64,000 bases of DNA, from contig NC_134080.1 of the NCBI RefSeq assembly GCF_000715075.1, positions 37,490,758 through 37,554,757 on the forward strand, written 5' to 3'. Below the pieces are notes generated by a model. That model ran no database searches and was not told where the DNA came from. It saw only the letters and a list, made by a program, of their open reading frames with translations. Each line of letters begins with the position of its first letter. Positions within the stretch are counted from its first letter, which is position 1. Both the position numbers and the translations under genes were made by a program. Of this stretch, positions 22,976 to 34,383 are shown in pieces. The stretch is from Nicotiana tabacum (taxonomy: Eukaryota; Streptophyta; Magnoliopsida; Solanales; Solanaceae).

Positions 22976-25207
22976 TAGATACTCTTCGTAATAAGGCGAT
23001 ATGATCCTTTTTGAAACAATAATTGGTCATCTACTTACATTTGACGTTTCATCTTACTATGAATTCTGAGATTTATAAAACATTAGTATTTGAAATGCCT
23101 CTCTGTAGTGCCATTATGATTGATGAGATAGTGTCATTTCAATAATGTGCTTTGTCTTTTTCCCTTTGCGATCACATGTGAATGCCAATATTGATTTGGA
23201 CAAATAGGATGACAACTAAGATAAGAGTGCACATTTACTCTTAGTACACTCATGTTCTACGCTTCATATTCTGAAATTTGGTAAAAGAACTACTGCAACA
23301 GGTTCCTAAAATCACACAAATTCTTCCATGCTGCCTTTTAAAATGCAGAAAGAGGAAATTATCAGTAGACAGGCTAAATCAACTATCATTCTTATGCGCT
23401 TTCATTAGCCTAATAATTCAAGCATTTAGGAACTCTTTAAAAAGTTTATCCTCTTCTACAATTTTTTTGCGCAATTTACCAAAGAAGATTCCCATATATT
23501 CTTCTGCAGTTCTGTTTTACCACAAGCATAGATGCCCTTCATTGTCTGGACTATGCAGTTCTATCGGGCCTGCTAATTTCCTAATTCATTTGGAGTCTAA
23601 GTAAATAATTCTCCCACTTAGAGAATTAACAACTTCTAACTGCAACATCCATCTACTCCATTGCATGCTCCTTTCTATTTGCTTCCAATATCTTCCTGCT
23701 ACTGTACTTATGCTTAGCAGAATTTACGCTCCGCTGGTATGTGTGGCGTAATAAGCTCTGTGGATTTTCACCTAAGTGTGATACTTTGTAAGTCTTACAA
23801 AATACCCAGCCATATAGTATGTGACATCTTTTATAACAATTCCTTCTTCATTTCTCTCATGTTCCTAGTAATTTCATTTAATAAGTACTTGTACTTTCAA
23901 CTACTTTCTGCTGCTCATTAAGTTTATATGGGTAAATCAGTTGGTCTTTCTTAACTGGAACCATGTAAACATCATTTATGGTACTAGATGTATAGCCAAA
24001 GTTTTCTCCTTTAATTCCTATATCCGTAGCTGGGTATGTAATATATTGTTTCTGCAGTTTTTTAAACAAAATACTCAGTCTCTTAGGTAGAGTTTTTTTC
24101 ACTCACATTGGATATAACTTAGGAGAAAAATATGTTGAAATGAATTTTTGAGCAATTTTGATGAACTTTATATGATCGAATAGAATGATAAAAATAGAAC
24201 AAAAGAAAAAGAAGAATGTCTCTAGAAACCAAGATCTGCAGGTGGAAATTTATAACTTCTAGAGATCGTTCATCTAGCAAGCACTCCACATTCTTTTTGG
24301 CCAATTTTGGCTCTCCTATAGAACTTGTACATACTGCTGAAATTATTCTCATTGTATACCCTTTGGATAAGTTGATATATATCTGATTTTCTAGGAATAG
24401 CAACTTTATATGCACTTTTATCTGGAGTATAGACCTATTAAATTTTGATATATTTCCTCTCAATTTCCATTGTAAAGAATGTGCATGCAGTATGAGCTAA
24501 AGTACTAACATTAGTTTTAGTGAACACAGGAATTCAAGGCTGCTTTTGCTCGCTGTCTCCTCAAATACCAGCTCATCAACTACTAAGATTTTGTCTCTAT
24601 TATTGCAAACTGCAAGAAGTATAGAATTAACCTCCACAAATGTCAACTGTACTACTTTGACAATCTCTAGGCAGACTTATGCAAATGGCAATGTTTTAGA
24701 TATATGTTTTCTCAATTTCACCAACTCTATATATGCACTACTGTTTTGAATATAAACTAACACTCTTTTGAAGGAACTTATTTTCAAGATACCTGCGGAT
24801 GTCTGTAAGGATCTTGCTCTGAGCTTTGACTTTATCGTTGTGCTTATCTCAACTCCAGTTTCCTTAATTGACTGGTGTATATCTGCTATTTCAGGGTACA
24901 TCAAAATCTCCCTATGTTGTGGTTTTTGGACTGCAGAAAAATGACTATTAAGCTTGGAATTTAGCTCCAGCTCATTGCTGAGGATGGGTTACTTAAAAGA
25001 TACAAACTGTACTTATATTTTGGGGTATTATATGTCTAATGCTTGAAGATGGTTTTACCAGACAATATACTTGTGCCTTCTGCACATGTTGTAAATATGT
25101 TGAAGTATGCTACTACATCTTGTGCTCAATCAACTTAGATGCTTAATGTTGGTAATTTAACCAAGTAACTGTTAGTGTTATGTGATGAAAATATCTCGAG
25201 AGTAAGT
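22976..25207. other. AT-rich intergenic DNA, no gene recognised
   Basis: Many short AT-rich frames on both strands; none shows a domain, a consistent splice structure or retroelement motifs. It may contain decayed introns of the RanGAP-like locus. Confidence 0.5.
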
Positions 25208-26983
25208 TGTAATACCCTATATTTTTTTAAATAAGGGTGTATTGGTCATTAGCATAATGATAATAATAATAATTATATTAATAATAAGTATAAGAAACTA
25301 ACTATGAAAAAAACAAAAAAAAAATGAAATGACACAAAATGAAACAAAACAGAAAAGGGAAAATAAAAGAGAACAAAAACAAAAGGACAGTGGAAAGGAG
25401 AAGTACGCCGACTTCAGAGTTTTATCTAAATTAGGATTAGGATGGTAATTATGGCAACTCCGTATATGGCTTCCATGCCTGCTATGGAAACCTAAGAGAC
25501 CCAATTTGAACAAGAAGTGAATGCCTAGGGTTTTTTTACATGTATGAATAACAACTTGGTATCAGCAATACCGCATAGTATTCCTCTCGCAGCAAATAAT
25601 TTTTGGAGAAGGGTTTTAGGTTTTAAAAGCATTTCGTTATTTTGAAGCCAACACTTGAAATCTTACTTTCCGATTGATTGGAGGAATTTTTACGAATTGC
25701 TCAAGGTGAAGTATTTGGTATTTCGGCACGAGTATTGTGAGTAGTAATCTTACCGCAATTTGTGTCTTCATAACTTACATGATTTACACATAATTTTTAA
25801 TATGAATATGTTACCAATTAATTTGAGTTGCATGTGGGACAAGTCTTTACTCGATATGATACGGAAATAGTTATTTGACATGATTATCGTTGTTTTAAAT
25901 ATTCTTGCTGTCACTAGATATGTTTTACCGTTACTTGAATTTACTGTTGTCGAAATGAAATTACATGATTTGTTAAGAACCGAAATGCCCCATATTGTTT
26001 TAAAATATTTTCCTATGAGTATATACGGATACAGAGATAAGTATAAATGGGAGTAGACTTTGAAGGATCTCGTAGCTAACGACGGGTTCGTTAGACCTGG
26101 TGCACCTTGTATTTACCGATTACAGAGTACAGTTATAGCCATCGCTAGTAGGAAGGTAGAACTAGCATACAGTTACCGATTTCCCTCGAGGAGGACTACC
26201 GTTATATTTGACTTCTTGCGAAGAAGTCCACAGATATACCGATTACATGATCCGTTCATTAAAACTTTCCAAATATGAATATTGATATTATACAGTGGTT
26301 ACCGAGCTTATTACTGAATTGTTAATCATATTATATTACAAGAAAAACATGATAAGACTGAAAAATATTTATTGTTTCTGAAAGGGTATTTTATGATATT
26401 TTCTGTTTAATATACTAGCATGTTTCTGACTTGTCCCCAATAAAAATGGTTGTGGCTAAGTGCTATTACTCACTGAGCTAGCGACTCATTCCCCCACTAA
26501 TTTTTTTTTACAGAGACAACAGTTGACGCGGGCGAGGATTTCGTTAATTAGAGCGCACCAGTTGATAGTTCTTGGTGAGCCTCGCACTTGTTCGCGTGAC
26601 CGGAGATTTTATTTATTGTTATGGTCTTTTCTTTGAACTCTTAGAGTCGCTCCATATTTATCATTTTAGTGTCATGAGTATTATTTTGTTATTATAGTCT
26701 TATGTTGAGTATCGTCTTTTATTATCAAAGTTAGAGATAAATTAGTATTTTTAGTTGTTAGTAGGTTGATTAGTAATGGTGGAGACTTTTTTTGGTTAAT
26801 TGATAAGTTGTCGATTGTTTGGTTTGATATTAGGATGGTTGATTGTTGATTTTGAGACAAGAAAGTTTTGGATAGTCCAAAAATAGGGAAAATTCTGCGC
26901 GATTTTCTGTAAAATATCGATGAGGCTTACTTGGGGACACTTGCTCCTAAGTGTCAGTCATGATCCTAAATTGGGTCGTGCCA
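25208..26983 (+). repeat. Left (5') gypsy LTR
   Basis: Starts TGTAATACCCTAT and ends GGGTCGTGCCA just before the primer-binding site; 1776 bp. Contains an (AAT)n-like tract near 25260 and no gene. Confidence 0.88.
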
Positions 26984-26987
26984 AAGT

Positions 26988-26999
26988 TGGTATCAGAGC
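26988..26999 (+). other. Primer-binding site (initiator Met tRNA)
   Basis: TGGTATCAGAGC, 4 bp after the LTR end; unmutated. Confidence 0.9.
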
Positions 27000-27177
27000 T
27001 TAGGCTTTAAGTCCCGAGTCATGGAGCAATGTTTAGTAGAGTCTTGTTCATGGGTATGTAGGCGCCAATACTTATGATCTTGAGGCTACTGAACATCTAG
27101 GAATGTTTTCTCTTCTTTCATTCTTTGATCGTGCATTGAGATAACTTGAGATTGACTTTGGAATATTTCTTTTATAG

Positions 27178-28512
27178 ATGGCTAGGACACACACATCCTC
27201 ATCTGCTGGACGTGGTACTACCAGGGGTGGCGGTCAAGTTGGGGCATCAAACTAGAAGACAGACTGATCCTCAACCTGAAGTTGGGAACATAGGTCAACC
27301 CCAAGCTGCTAGCCAGATCAAGTGCAAGGGCAGGGAGTTCTGGATGCTCCGCCACCAGTGCCAACTATTGTACCTACTGTTGCCTTACCTGCAGACACAG
27401 TGGCAAGGTTATTGAATGTGTTAGAGGCATTGGTGCCTACTTAGAGTGGAAGTTCAGCTCCTCGGGCTACTTTACAGACACAAGCACCTGCACAGACTCA
27501 GACTTTCGGGAATAAGAAAGTGTCCTTACAAGAGTTCCTGAAATTGAAATCACCAAAATTCACAGGTTTTGATAATTCAGCAGATCCTCAAAGTTTCTTG
27601 GATGGGACACTCAAGGCATTACGTGCTCTAGGATGTTCTAGTGAGAGAGTCGTGGAGCTCGCATCATACAAACTAGAGGATATGGACAACACATTGTATA
27701 AAACAGTATTGCTAGGAAAGCCAGCAGGAGCAGCACCACTGACATGGGATGAGTTCACTAAGTTGTTCAAGAATCATTTTCTTCCAGACAACCTGATACA
27801 AAAATATGCTAGAGACTTTTAGAGATTGGTTCAGACTCAAGATATGGATGTATCAACATATAACACTAAGTTTTATAAGCTAGCTATATATGCTCCTTAT
27901 TTAGTGCCTACCAAAGAAGCTCGAGTCAGAGGTTTATTGATGGATTGGTTGGTCGTCTATACACTGCAGTAGCCCCACAGATAAAGACTTTATCCTACTA
28001 TGATGTAGTCGACCTTGCTAGAAAGATTAAAAACAAGGGACGTGATGAGCGTGCACCTAGTGATTTACATAAGAAGGCTAAGACATGAGGGTCTTTCAGT
28101 GGCAATTTTAGTGAAAATCGAAGAGCAGGAAATCAGGGACAACAACAACAGGGTTCTCAGACAGGGACACATTTGTCTTCCCAAACCACATACATACCAC
28201 ATTACAGACAGGGTACTAGGGGACCGTCAACATCTGGACATCATAATTCTCGACAGATATATGCCACTACTCCAGTTTGCCAGACCTATGGTAGATCACA
28301 TTTGGGCCAGTGTCGTATTCTAACTGAAGAGTGCTTTCGACGTGGCCAGTTGGGACATCACTTGAGGGATTTCCCTCAGCCTCCGAGAAATTTCAACCAA
28401 GCTTCTATTCAGTCAGCTGCACCTACTCAGACTACTCATAATACTTCAGGTGCTACATGTACAGGAAATAGAGGTCGAGGTGTTGGAGATCATGCTGCTG
28501 TGAATCAAGGAT
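27178..28512 (+). pseudogene. Degenerate gypsy gag
   Basis: Starts MARTHTSSSAGRGTTRGG at 27178. The capsid part lies in 27520-27822 (FLKLKSPKFTGFDNSADPQS), ending in an in-frame TAG. Further pieces are in 28015-28514. The nucleocapsid zinc knuckle near 28333-28376 reads CFRRGQLGHHLRDFP, so two of its zinc-binding cysteines are lost (Arg and Phe). Frameshifts near 27440 and 27930 add to the damage. Confidence 0.85.
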
Positions 28513-31500
28513 AAGGGAATGCTGGTAGAGGTCAGGCGAGAGTTTTTGCATTTACTAGACAAGATGCTCAAGCCTCGAATGTTGTGGTTACATGTATTCT
28601 TTCTGTCTGTTCATTTGATGCACTTGCGTTGATTGATACGGGATCTATACACTCCTATGTGTCCTCGTACTTTGCTTTGAGGTTTAGTACACAACCTGAG
28701 CTATTGAATGACCCTTTTCTAGTTGCTACTCCTATTGGAGAGTCTCTATTAGCTGAATACATGTATCGTGCTTGTTAGATTCGGGTTGAGAGTAGAGATA
28801 CTCTAGCTGACCTTATTGTACTTGATATGATTGACTTTGACATGCTGATGGGAATGGATTGGTTATCTTCTTGCTATGTTATCGTCGATTGTCATGCAAA
28901 GATAGTCAAGTTTGAGATAACAAACAAACCTAATTTTGTTCTAAAAGGGGGTCAGGTTCCAGAGACTCGCAAAGTTGTATCTTTTATGAAGGCTCAACGA
29001 CTTCTGAAGAAAGGTTGCTTGGGTCTCTTAGCTATTGTAAATGACACCAGAAAGGAAACAGTTAGTATAGAAAATATACCAATAGTGAGAGAATTTTCTG
29101 ATGTATTTCCTGAGGATTTACCAGAATTGCCTCCAATACGAGAAATAGATTTTGGTATTGAATTTCCATATGACATACATCCCATATCAATACTGCCATA
29201 TCGGATGGCACCAGCAAAGTTGAAGGAGCTAAAACAACAACTGCATGATTTGTTAGATAAGGGTTTTATCAGACCGAGTATACCTCCATGGGGTGCACCA
29301 ATATTGTTCGTAAAGAAGAAAAACGGATCCTTAAGAATGTGCATTGATTATAGGTAGTTGAACAAGATAACAATACGCAATAAATATCCTTTGCCTCGTA
29401 TAGATGACATGTTTGATCAGTTACAAGGAGTTGCCTACTTTTCAAAGATTGGCAATGCTCCAGCTGCATTCATAGATTTAATGAATAGGGTGTTCAAGCC
29501 GTTTCTGGATAGATTTGTAATCGTATTTATTGATGATATCCTGATATATTCTCGTAGCCAAGGAGAACACGAGGATCATCTCAAGACTGTGTTGCAGACA
29601 TTGCGAGAACATCAGCTTTATGCTAATTTCTCAAAGTGTGAATTTTGGCTAGACTCAGTATCATTTCTGGGGCATGTTGTATCCAAAGATGGAATTATGG
29701 TAGATCCTAAGAAGATAAGAAGTTGTGCAGAAATGGCTCAGGCCTACTTCTTCTACAGAGATTCACAGCTTTTTGGGCTTAGCAAGCTATTACAGGCATT
29801 TTGTGCAGGATTTCTCCAGAATAGCAGCGCCACTGACTAAGCTAACACAAAAAATGCAAAGTTTCAGTAGACGGAGGAATGTGAGCAGAGCTTTCAGAAA
29901 CTCAAAACGTGTCAGACAACTGCACCAACATTAGCCTTACCATCAGGTTCTAGAGGATTTACGGTGTTCTGTGACACATCGAGGGGGGGATTAGGATGTG
30001 TTCTCATGCAAAATGGTTGCGTTATTGCTTATGCTTCGAGACAATTGAAAAAGCATGAGCAAAACTATCCTACACATGATTTGGAGATGGCTGCAGTGGT
30101 ATTTGCTCTAAAAATTTGGAGATATTATCTACACGGCGAAACTTGTGAGATTTATACTGACCATAAAAGTCTAAAGTATATCTTTCAGTAGAGAGATCTA
30201 AATATTCGGCAACGTCGTTGGATGGAACTACTCAAAGACTATGATTGTTCTATTTTGTATCATCCTGGAAAAGCCAATGTGGTGGCTAATGCATTGAGTA
30301 GAAAATCTATGGGGAGTTTGGCACATATAGCTCCTGCAAAGAGACTTTTGGCCAAAGATATTCAGAGACTAGAAGATACAGGTATCAAATTTAGTGTCAG
30401 AAATTCAGAGGCATTGTTGGCTTGTGCTCAAGCTAAGTATTCATTAGTTGAGCGCATTAAGGCCACCCAATATGAGTATAAGAGATTATGCAAATACAGA
30501 AATGAGGCCTTAGCTGGTAAAAGCAAGGATATGATTGTTAAAAGTGATGGTGTGCTTCGAATGGGTGACAGGCTATGTGTAGCAGACGTAGATGAGTCGA
30601 AACATGCTATTCTTGAAGAAGCCCACAACTCCAAATACACTATACATCCTGGATCCACAAAAATGTACAATGACCTGAAGCAATTTTATTGGTGAGAAGG
30701 TATGAAGAAAGATGTTGCTAACTTTGTTTCTAGTTGTTTGACTTGTCAGCAGGTCAAGACTGAGCATCAGCGACCCGCAGGAATGTTACAACAAATTGAG
30801 ATTCCGGAGTAGAAACGGAAAAGAATTACTATGAATTTTGTCATCGGGCTACCACGAACCCTTAGAGGTTATGACTCTGTATGGGTGATTGTAGATCGAC
30901 TGACGAAATCAACACACTTTTTACCAGTGAAGACTACATATAATGGAGTGAGGTATGCACAGATATTTATAAATGAAATTGTCCGACTTCACGGAGTTCC
31001 AATATCCATTATCTCTGATAGAAGATCACAATTTACCTCACACTTTTGGAAATCTTTTCAAGAAGCATTGGGTACACGAGTAGATTTTAGCACTGCATTT
31101 CATCCACAGATAGATGGACAGTTTGAGCGTACTATACAGATCTTGGAGGATATGTTGAGGGCTTGCATTCTTGAGTTTGGAGGTAGTTGAGATACTTATC
31201 TACCTGTAGCTGAATTTGCTTACAACAATAGCTTCCAGTCTAGTATTCAAATGGCACCGTACGAATCATTGTATGGTAGAATATGTCGTTCTCCTATCGG
31301 ATGGTTTGAAGCTGGTGAGTCTAACTTATTAGGACCTGACTTAGTACAAGAAGCTATGGACAAGGTCTAGCTGATCAGACAGAGATTGCTTGCAGCTCAA
31401 AGTAGACAAAAGTTTTATGCTGATAAGAGAAGAAGAGATTTAGTATTCACAATTGGGGACAAAGTGTTCCTACGAGTCTCTCTTATGAAAAGTGTGATGC

Positions 31501-31868
31501 AATTTGGGAAAAGAGGCAAGTTGAGCCCCAGGTTTATAGGACTGTATGAGGTACTAGACCGAGTGGGAGCTGTGGCTTATCGTTTGGCACTTCCTCCTGA
31601 GTTGTTCTTTATTCATCCAATGTTTCATATCTCAATGCTAAGGAAATGTATATCAGACTCATCTCGGGTGCTTGAAGCACCTATTATACCGCTTAATGAG
31701 AAGTTGTCTTACGAGGAGGAACCGATGGCTATTGTTGATAGGCAAGTAAGAAAGCTACGGTCAAAAGAAATTGAGTTCGTAAAAGTCTTATGGCGAAATA
31801 ATACATTTGAAGAAGCTACTTGGGAAATAGAGAATACTATGCGAGTCAAGTACCCCCATTTGTTTTAG
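28513..31868 (+). pseudogene. Degenerate gypsy pol with an in-frame RT deletion
   Basis: Protease: ALIDTGSIHSYVSSYF (about 28625-28675). Reverse transcriptase: 28994-29357, TAG, then 29358-29840 with [17 protein letters not shown] at about 29440-29450 is joined directly to NAPAAF, omitting roughly 40 residues that carry the first catalytic Asp. RNase H: 29950-30300 ([22 protein letters not shown]). Integrase: zinc region 30600-30750, core 30831-31190 (VDRLTK, SDRRSQF, and FERTIQ with the Glu), then a C-terminal module and degenerate chromodomain to 31868 (WRNNTFEEATWEIEN). At least six stops replace conserved Gln or Trp codons. Confidence 0.9.
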
Positions 31869-31931
31869 TCTACAGGTACGTAACAGTCTACAGGTACGTA
31901 CTTGAGTTAAATTCGGGGACCGAATTTCATA

Positions 31932-31943
31932 AAGTGGGGAGGA
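31932..31943 (+). other. Polypurine tract
   Basis: AAGTGGGGAGGA-like purine run immediately before the right LTR; the plus-strand primer site of the element. Confidence 0.8.
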
Positions 31944-33719
31944 TATAATACCCTATATTTTTTTAAATAAGGGTGTATTGGTCATTAGCATAATAATGAT
32001 AATAATAATAATTATATTAATAATAATTATAAGAAACTAACTACGAAAAAAAACAAAAAAATGAAATGACACAAAATGAAACAAAACAGAAAAAGGAAAA
32101 TAAAAGAGCACAAGAACAGAAGGAAAGTGGATAGGAGAAGTAAGTCGACTTCAGAGTTTTACCTAAATTAGAATTAGGATGGTAATTATGGCAGCTCCGA
32201 ATATGACTTTCATGTCTGCTATGGAAACCTAAGAGACCCAATTTGAATAGAAATCGAATGCCTAGGTTTTTTTTACATGTATAAATAGCAGCTTGGTATC
32301 GATATACCGCATAGTCTTCCTCTCGCAGCAAATAATTTTTGGAGAAGGGTTTTAGGTTGTAAAAGCATTTCATTATTTTGAAGCCAACACTTGAAATCTT
32401 ACTTCCGATTGATTGGAAGAATTTTTACGAATCGCTCGAGGTGAAGCATTTGGTATTTCGGCACAAGTACTATGAGTAGTAATCTTACCGAAATTTATAT
32501 TTTCATAACCTACATGATTTACACATGATTTTTAATATGAATATGTTACCGATTAATTTGAGTTGCATGTGGGACAAGTCTTTTACTCAATATGATACGA
32601 AAATAGTTATTTGACATGATCACTATTGTTTTAAATATTCTTGTTGTCACTAGATATGTTTTACCGTTACTTGAATTTACTATTATCGAAATGAAATTAC
32701 ATGATTTGATAAGAACCGAAATGCCCTATATTATTTTAAAAAATTTTCCTATGAGTATATATGCATACAAAGACAAGTATAAATAGGAGTAGACTTTGAA
32801 GGATCCCGTAGTTAACAACGGGTTCGTTAGACCTAGTGCATCTTGTATTTACCGATTATAGAGAACAATTATAGCCCTCGCTAGTGGGAAGGTAGAACTA
32901 GCATACCGTTACCAATTTCCCTCGAGTAGGGACTATCGTTATATTTGACTTCTTGCGAAGAAGTCCACAGATATACCGATAACATGATTCGTTCATTAAA
33001 ACTTCCCAAATGAGTATATTGATATTATACAGTGATTACCGACCTTATTACTGAATTGTTAATCATATTATACTACAAGAAAAATGTGATAAGACTGAAA
33101 AATATTTATTGTTTCTGAAAGGGCATTTTATGATATTTTCTGTTTAATATACTAGCATGTTTTTGACTTGTCCCCAATAAAAATCGTTGTGGCAAAGTGC
33201 TATTACTCACTGAGCTAGCGACTCATTCCCCCACTAATTTTTTTTACAGAGACAACAGTTGACGCGGGCGAGGATTTCGTTAATTAGAGCGCACAGGTTG
33301 ATAGTTCTTGGTGAGCCTCGCACTTGTTCGCGTGGGTGAAAATTTTATTGATTGTTATGGTCTTTTCTTTGAACTCTTAGAGTCGCTCCATAATCATCAT
33401 TTTAGTGTCATGAGTATTATTTTGTTATTATAGTCTTATGTTGAGTATTGTCCCTTATTATCAAAGTTGGAGATAAATTAATATTTCTAGCTGTTAGTGG
33501 GTTGATTAGCAATGTTGGAGACTTTTTTTGGTTAATTGATAAGTTGTCGATTGTTTGGTTTGATATTAGGATGGTTGGTTGTTGATTTTGAGACAGGAAA
33601 GTTTTGGATAGTCCAAAAACATGGGAAACTCTGTCCGATTTTCTTTAAAATACCGATGAGGCTTACTTGGGGGCACTTGCTCCGAAGTGCCGGTCATGAT
33701 CCTAAATTGTGTCTGTGAC
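31944..33719 (+). repeat. Right (3') gypsy LTR
   Basis: Starts TATAATACCC, with TG changed to TA, and parallels the left LTR to about 33710. Its last ~10 bp have diverged, so the end is approximate. Confidence 0.85.
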
Positions 33720-34251
33720 TGTGGACTCAAACTACTTCATGAAAGCGCTTTTGGTAGGAGATAGATTACAACCTCTCTTGGTTTTTCGACATCTTTAACT
33801 AAAGGGTCAAAAGAGGAGTAATATGGAGTAGTTCTAAACTTATATATATGGGTAGTATTAGGAATGTCAATGTCATCTAGGATGGTAGCTTTATTGATTT
33901 TACGCATTAATCAAGTGCATATTATTTTTTGTTGTGATGATAAATTACAACGTAAGATATGTAGCCGTAAGTGAATCTTTTGTCAATCTAGACGCGATCT
34001 TTCATTCCATATTTTACGTTATTTAAAAGACATGTTAGAAATTAGAATGTTCGATTTTGATTGGATTTCATGTCATAAATCAGGTAGTCATACAATGGAA
34101 CAAAATTAATACGAAGAATATTAACAAACCAGAATAAGTAATGACTAATGAGTTGGAACAATTTAACTCTCTGATGTGCTCAACAATGGCAATAATATGT
34201 TGATTCTCTGTTATTTTATTTGCCATAATATTATGTTAGGCCCGTGCATAG
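33720..34251. other. Intergenic DNA upstream of TIC110
   Basis: AT-rich, no gene or recognisable transposon. Presumably includes the distal promoter of TIC110. Confidence 0.5.
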
Positions 34252-34257
34252 CACGTG
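34252..34257. promoter_or_regulatory. G-box (CACGTG) in the TIC110 promoter region
   Basis: GCACGTGC lies about 130 bp upstream of the TIC110 ATG, followed by a CT-rich leader (about 34290-34360) typical of plant 5' UTRs. G-boxes bind bZIP and bHLH factors and are common in light-regulated chloroplast genes. Function here is inferred from position only. Confidence 0.35.
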
Positions 34258-34383
34258 CGGTTTCAAATATATGGAAGTATGAATTCTGCTATCTTCTCCT
34301 CTTAGTTCTATCTGTTATTCTCACTTGTCCTCTCTTCTCTCTCAAATTCTCCAACAAAGAAAGAGAGAAGACGAGATCGGAAT

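Larger units (their letters stand above)
25208..33719 (+). mobile_element. Complete Tekay/Del-like Ty3/gypsy element
   Basis: LTRs at 25208-26983 and 31944-about 33719 share long colinear blocks (for example the ATAATACCCTATATTTTTTT start and the GACAACAGTTGACGCGGGCG block). A primer-binding site, gag, protease, reverse transcriptase, RNase H, integrase and polypurine tract lie between in the right order. I found no matching target duplication: the right terminus has diverged. Many stops and one internal deletion show an old insertion. Confidence 0.9.

Noticed and set aside
23278..25000. Possible downstream RanGAP exons
   Set aside because: Short AT-rich frames show no leucine-rich-repeat pattern or matching splice phases.
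34236..34260. CCGTGCATAGCACGTGCGG dyad as a transposon end
   Set aside because: No partner terminus or target duplication was found nearby; only the G-box is reported, at low confidence.
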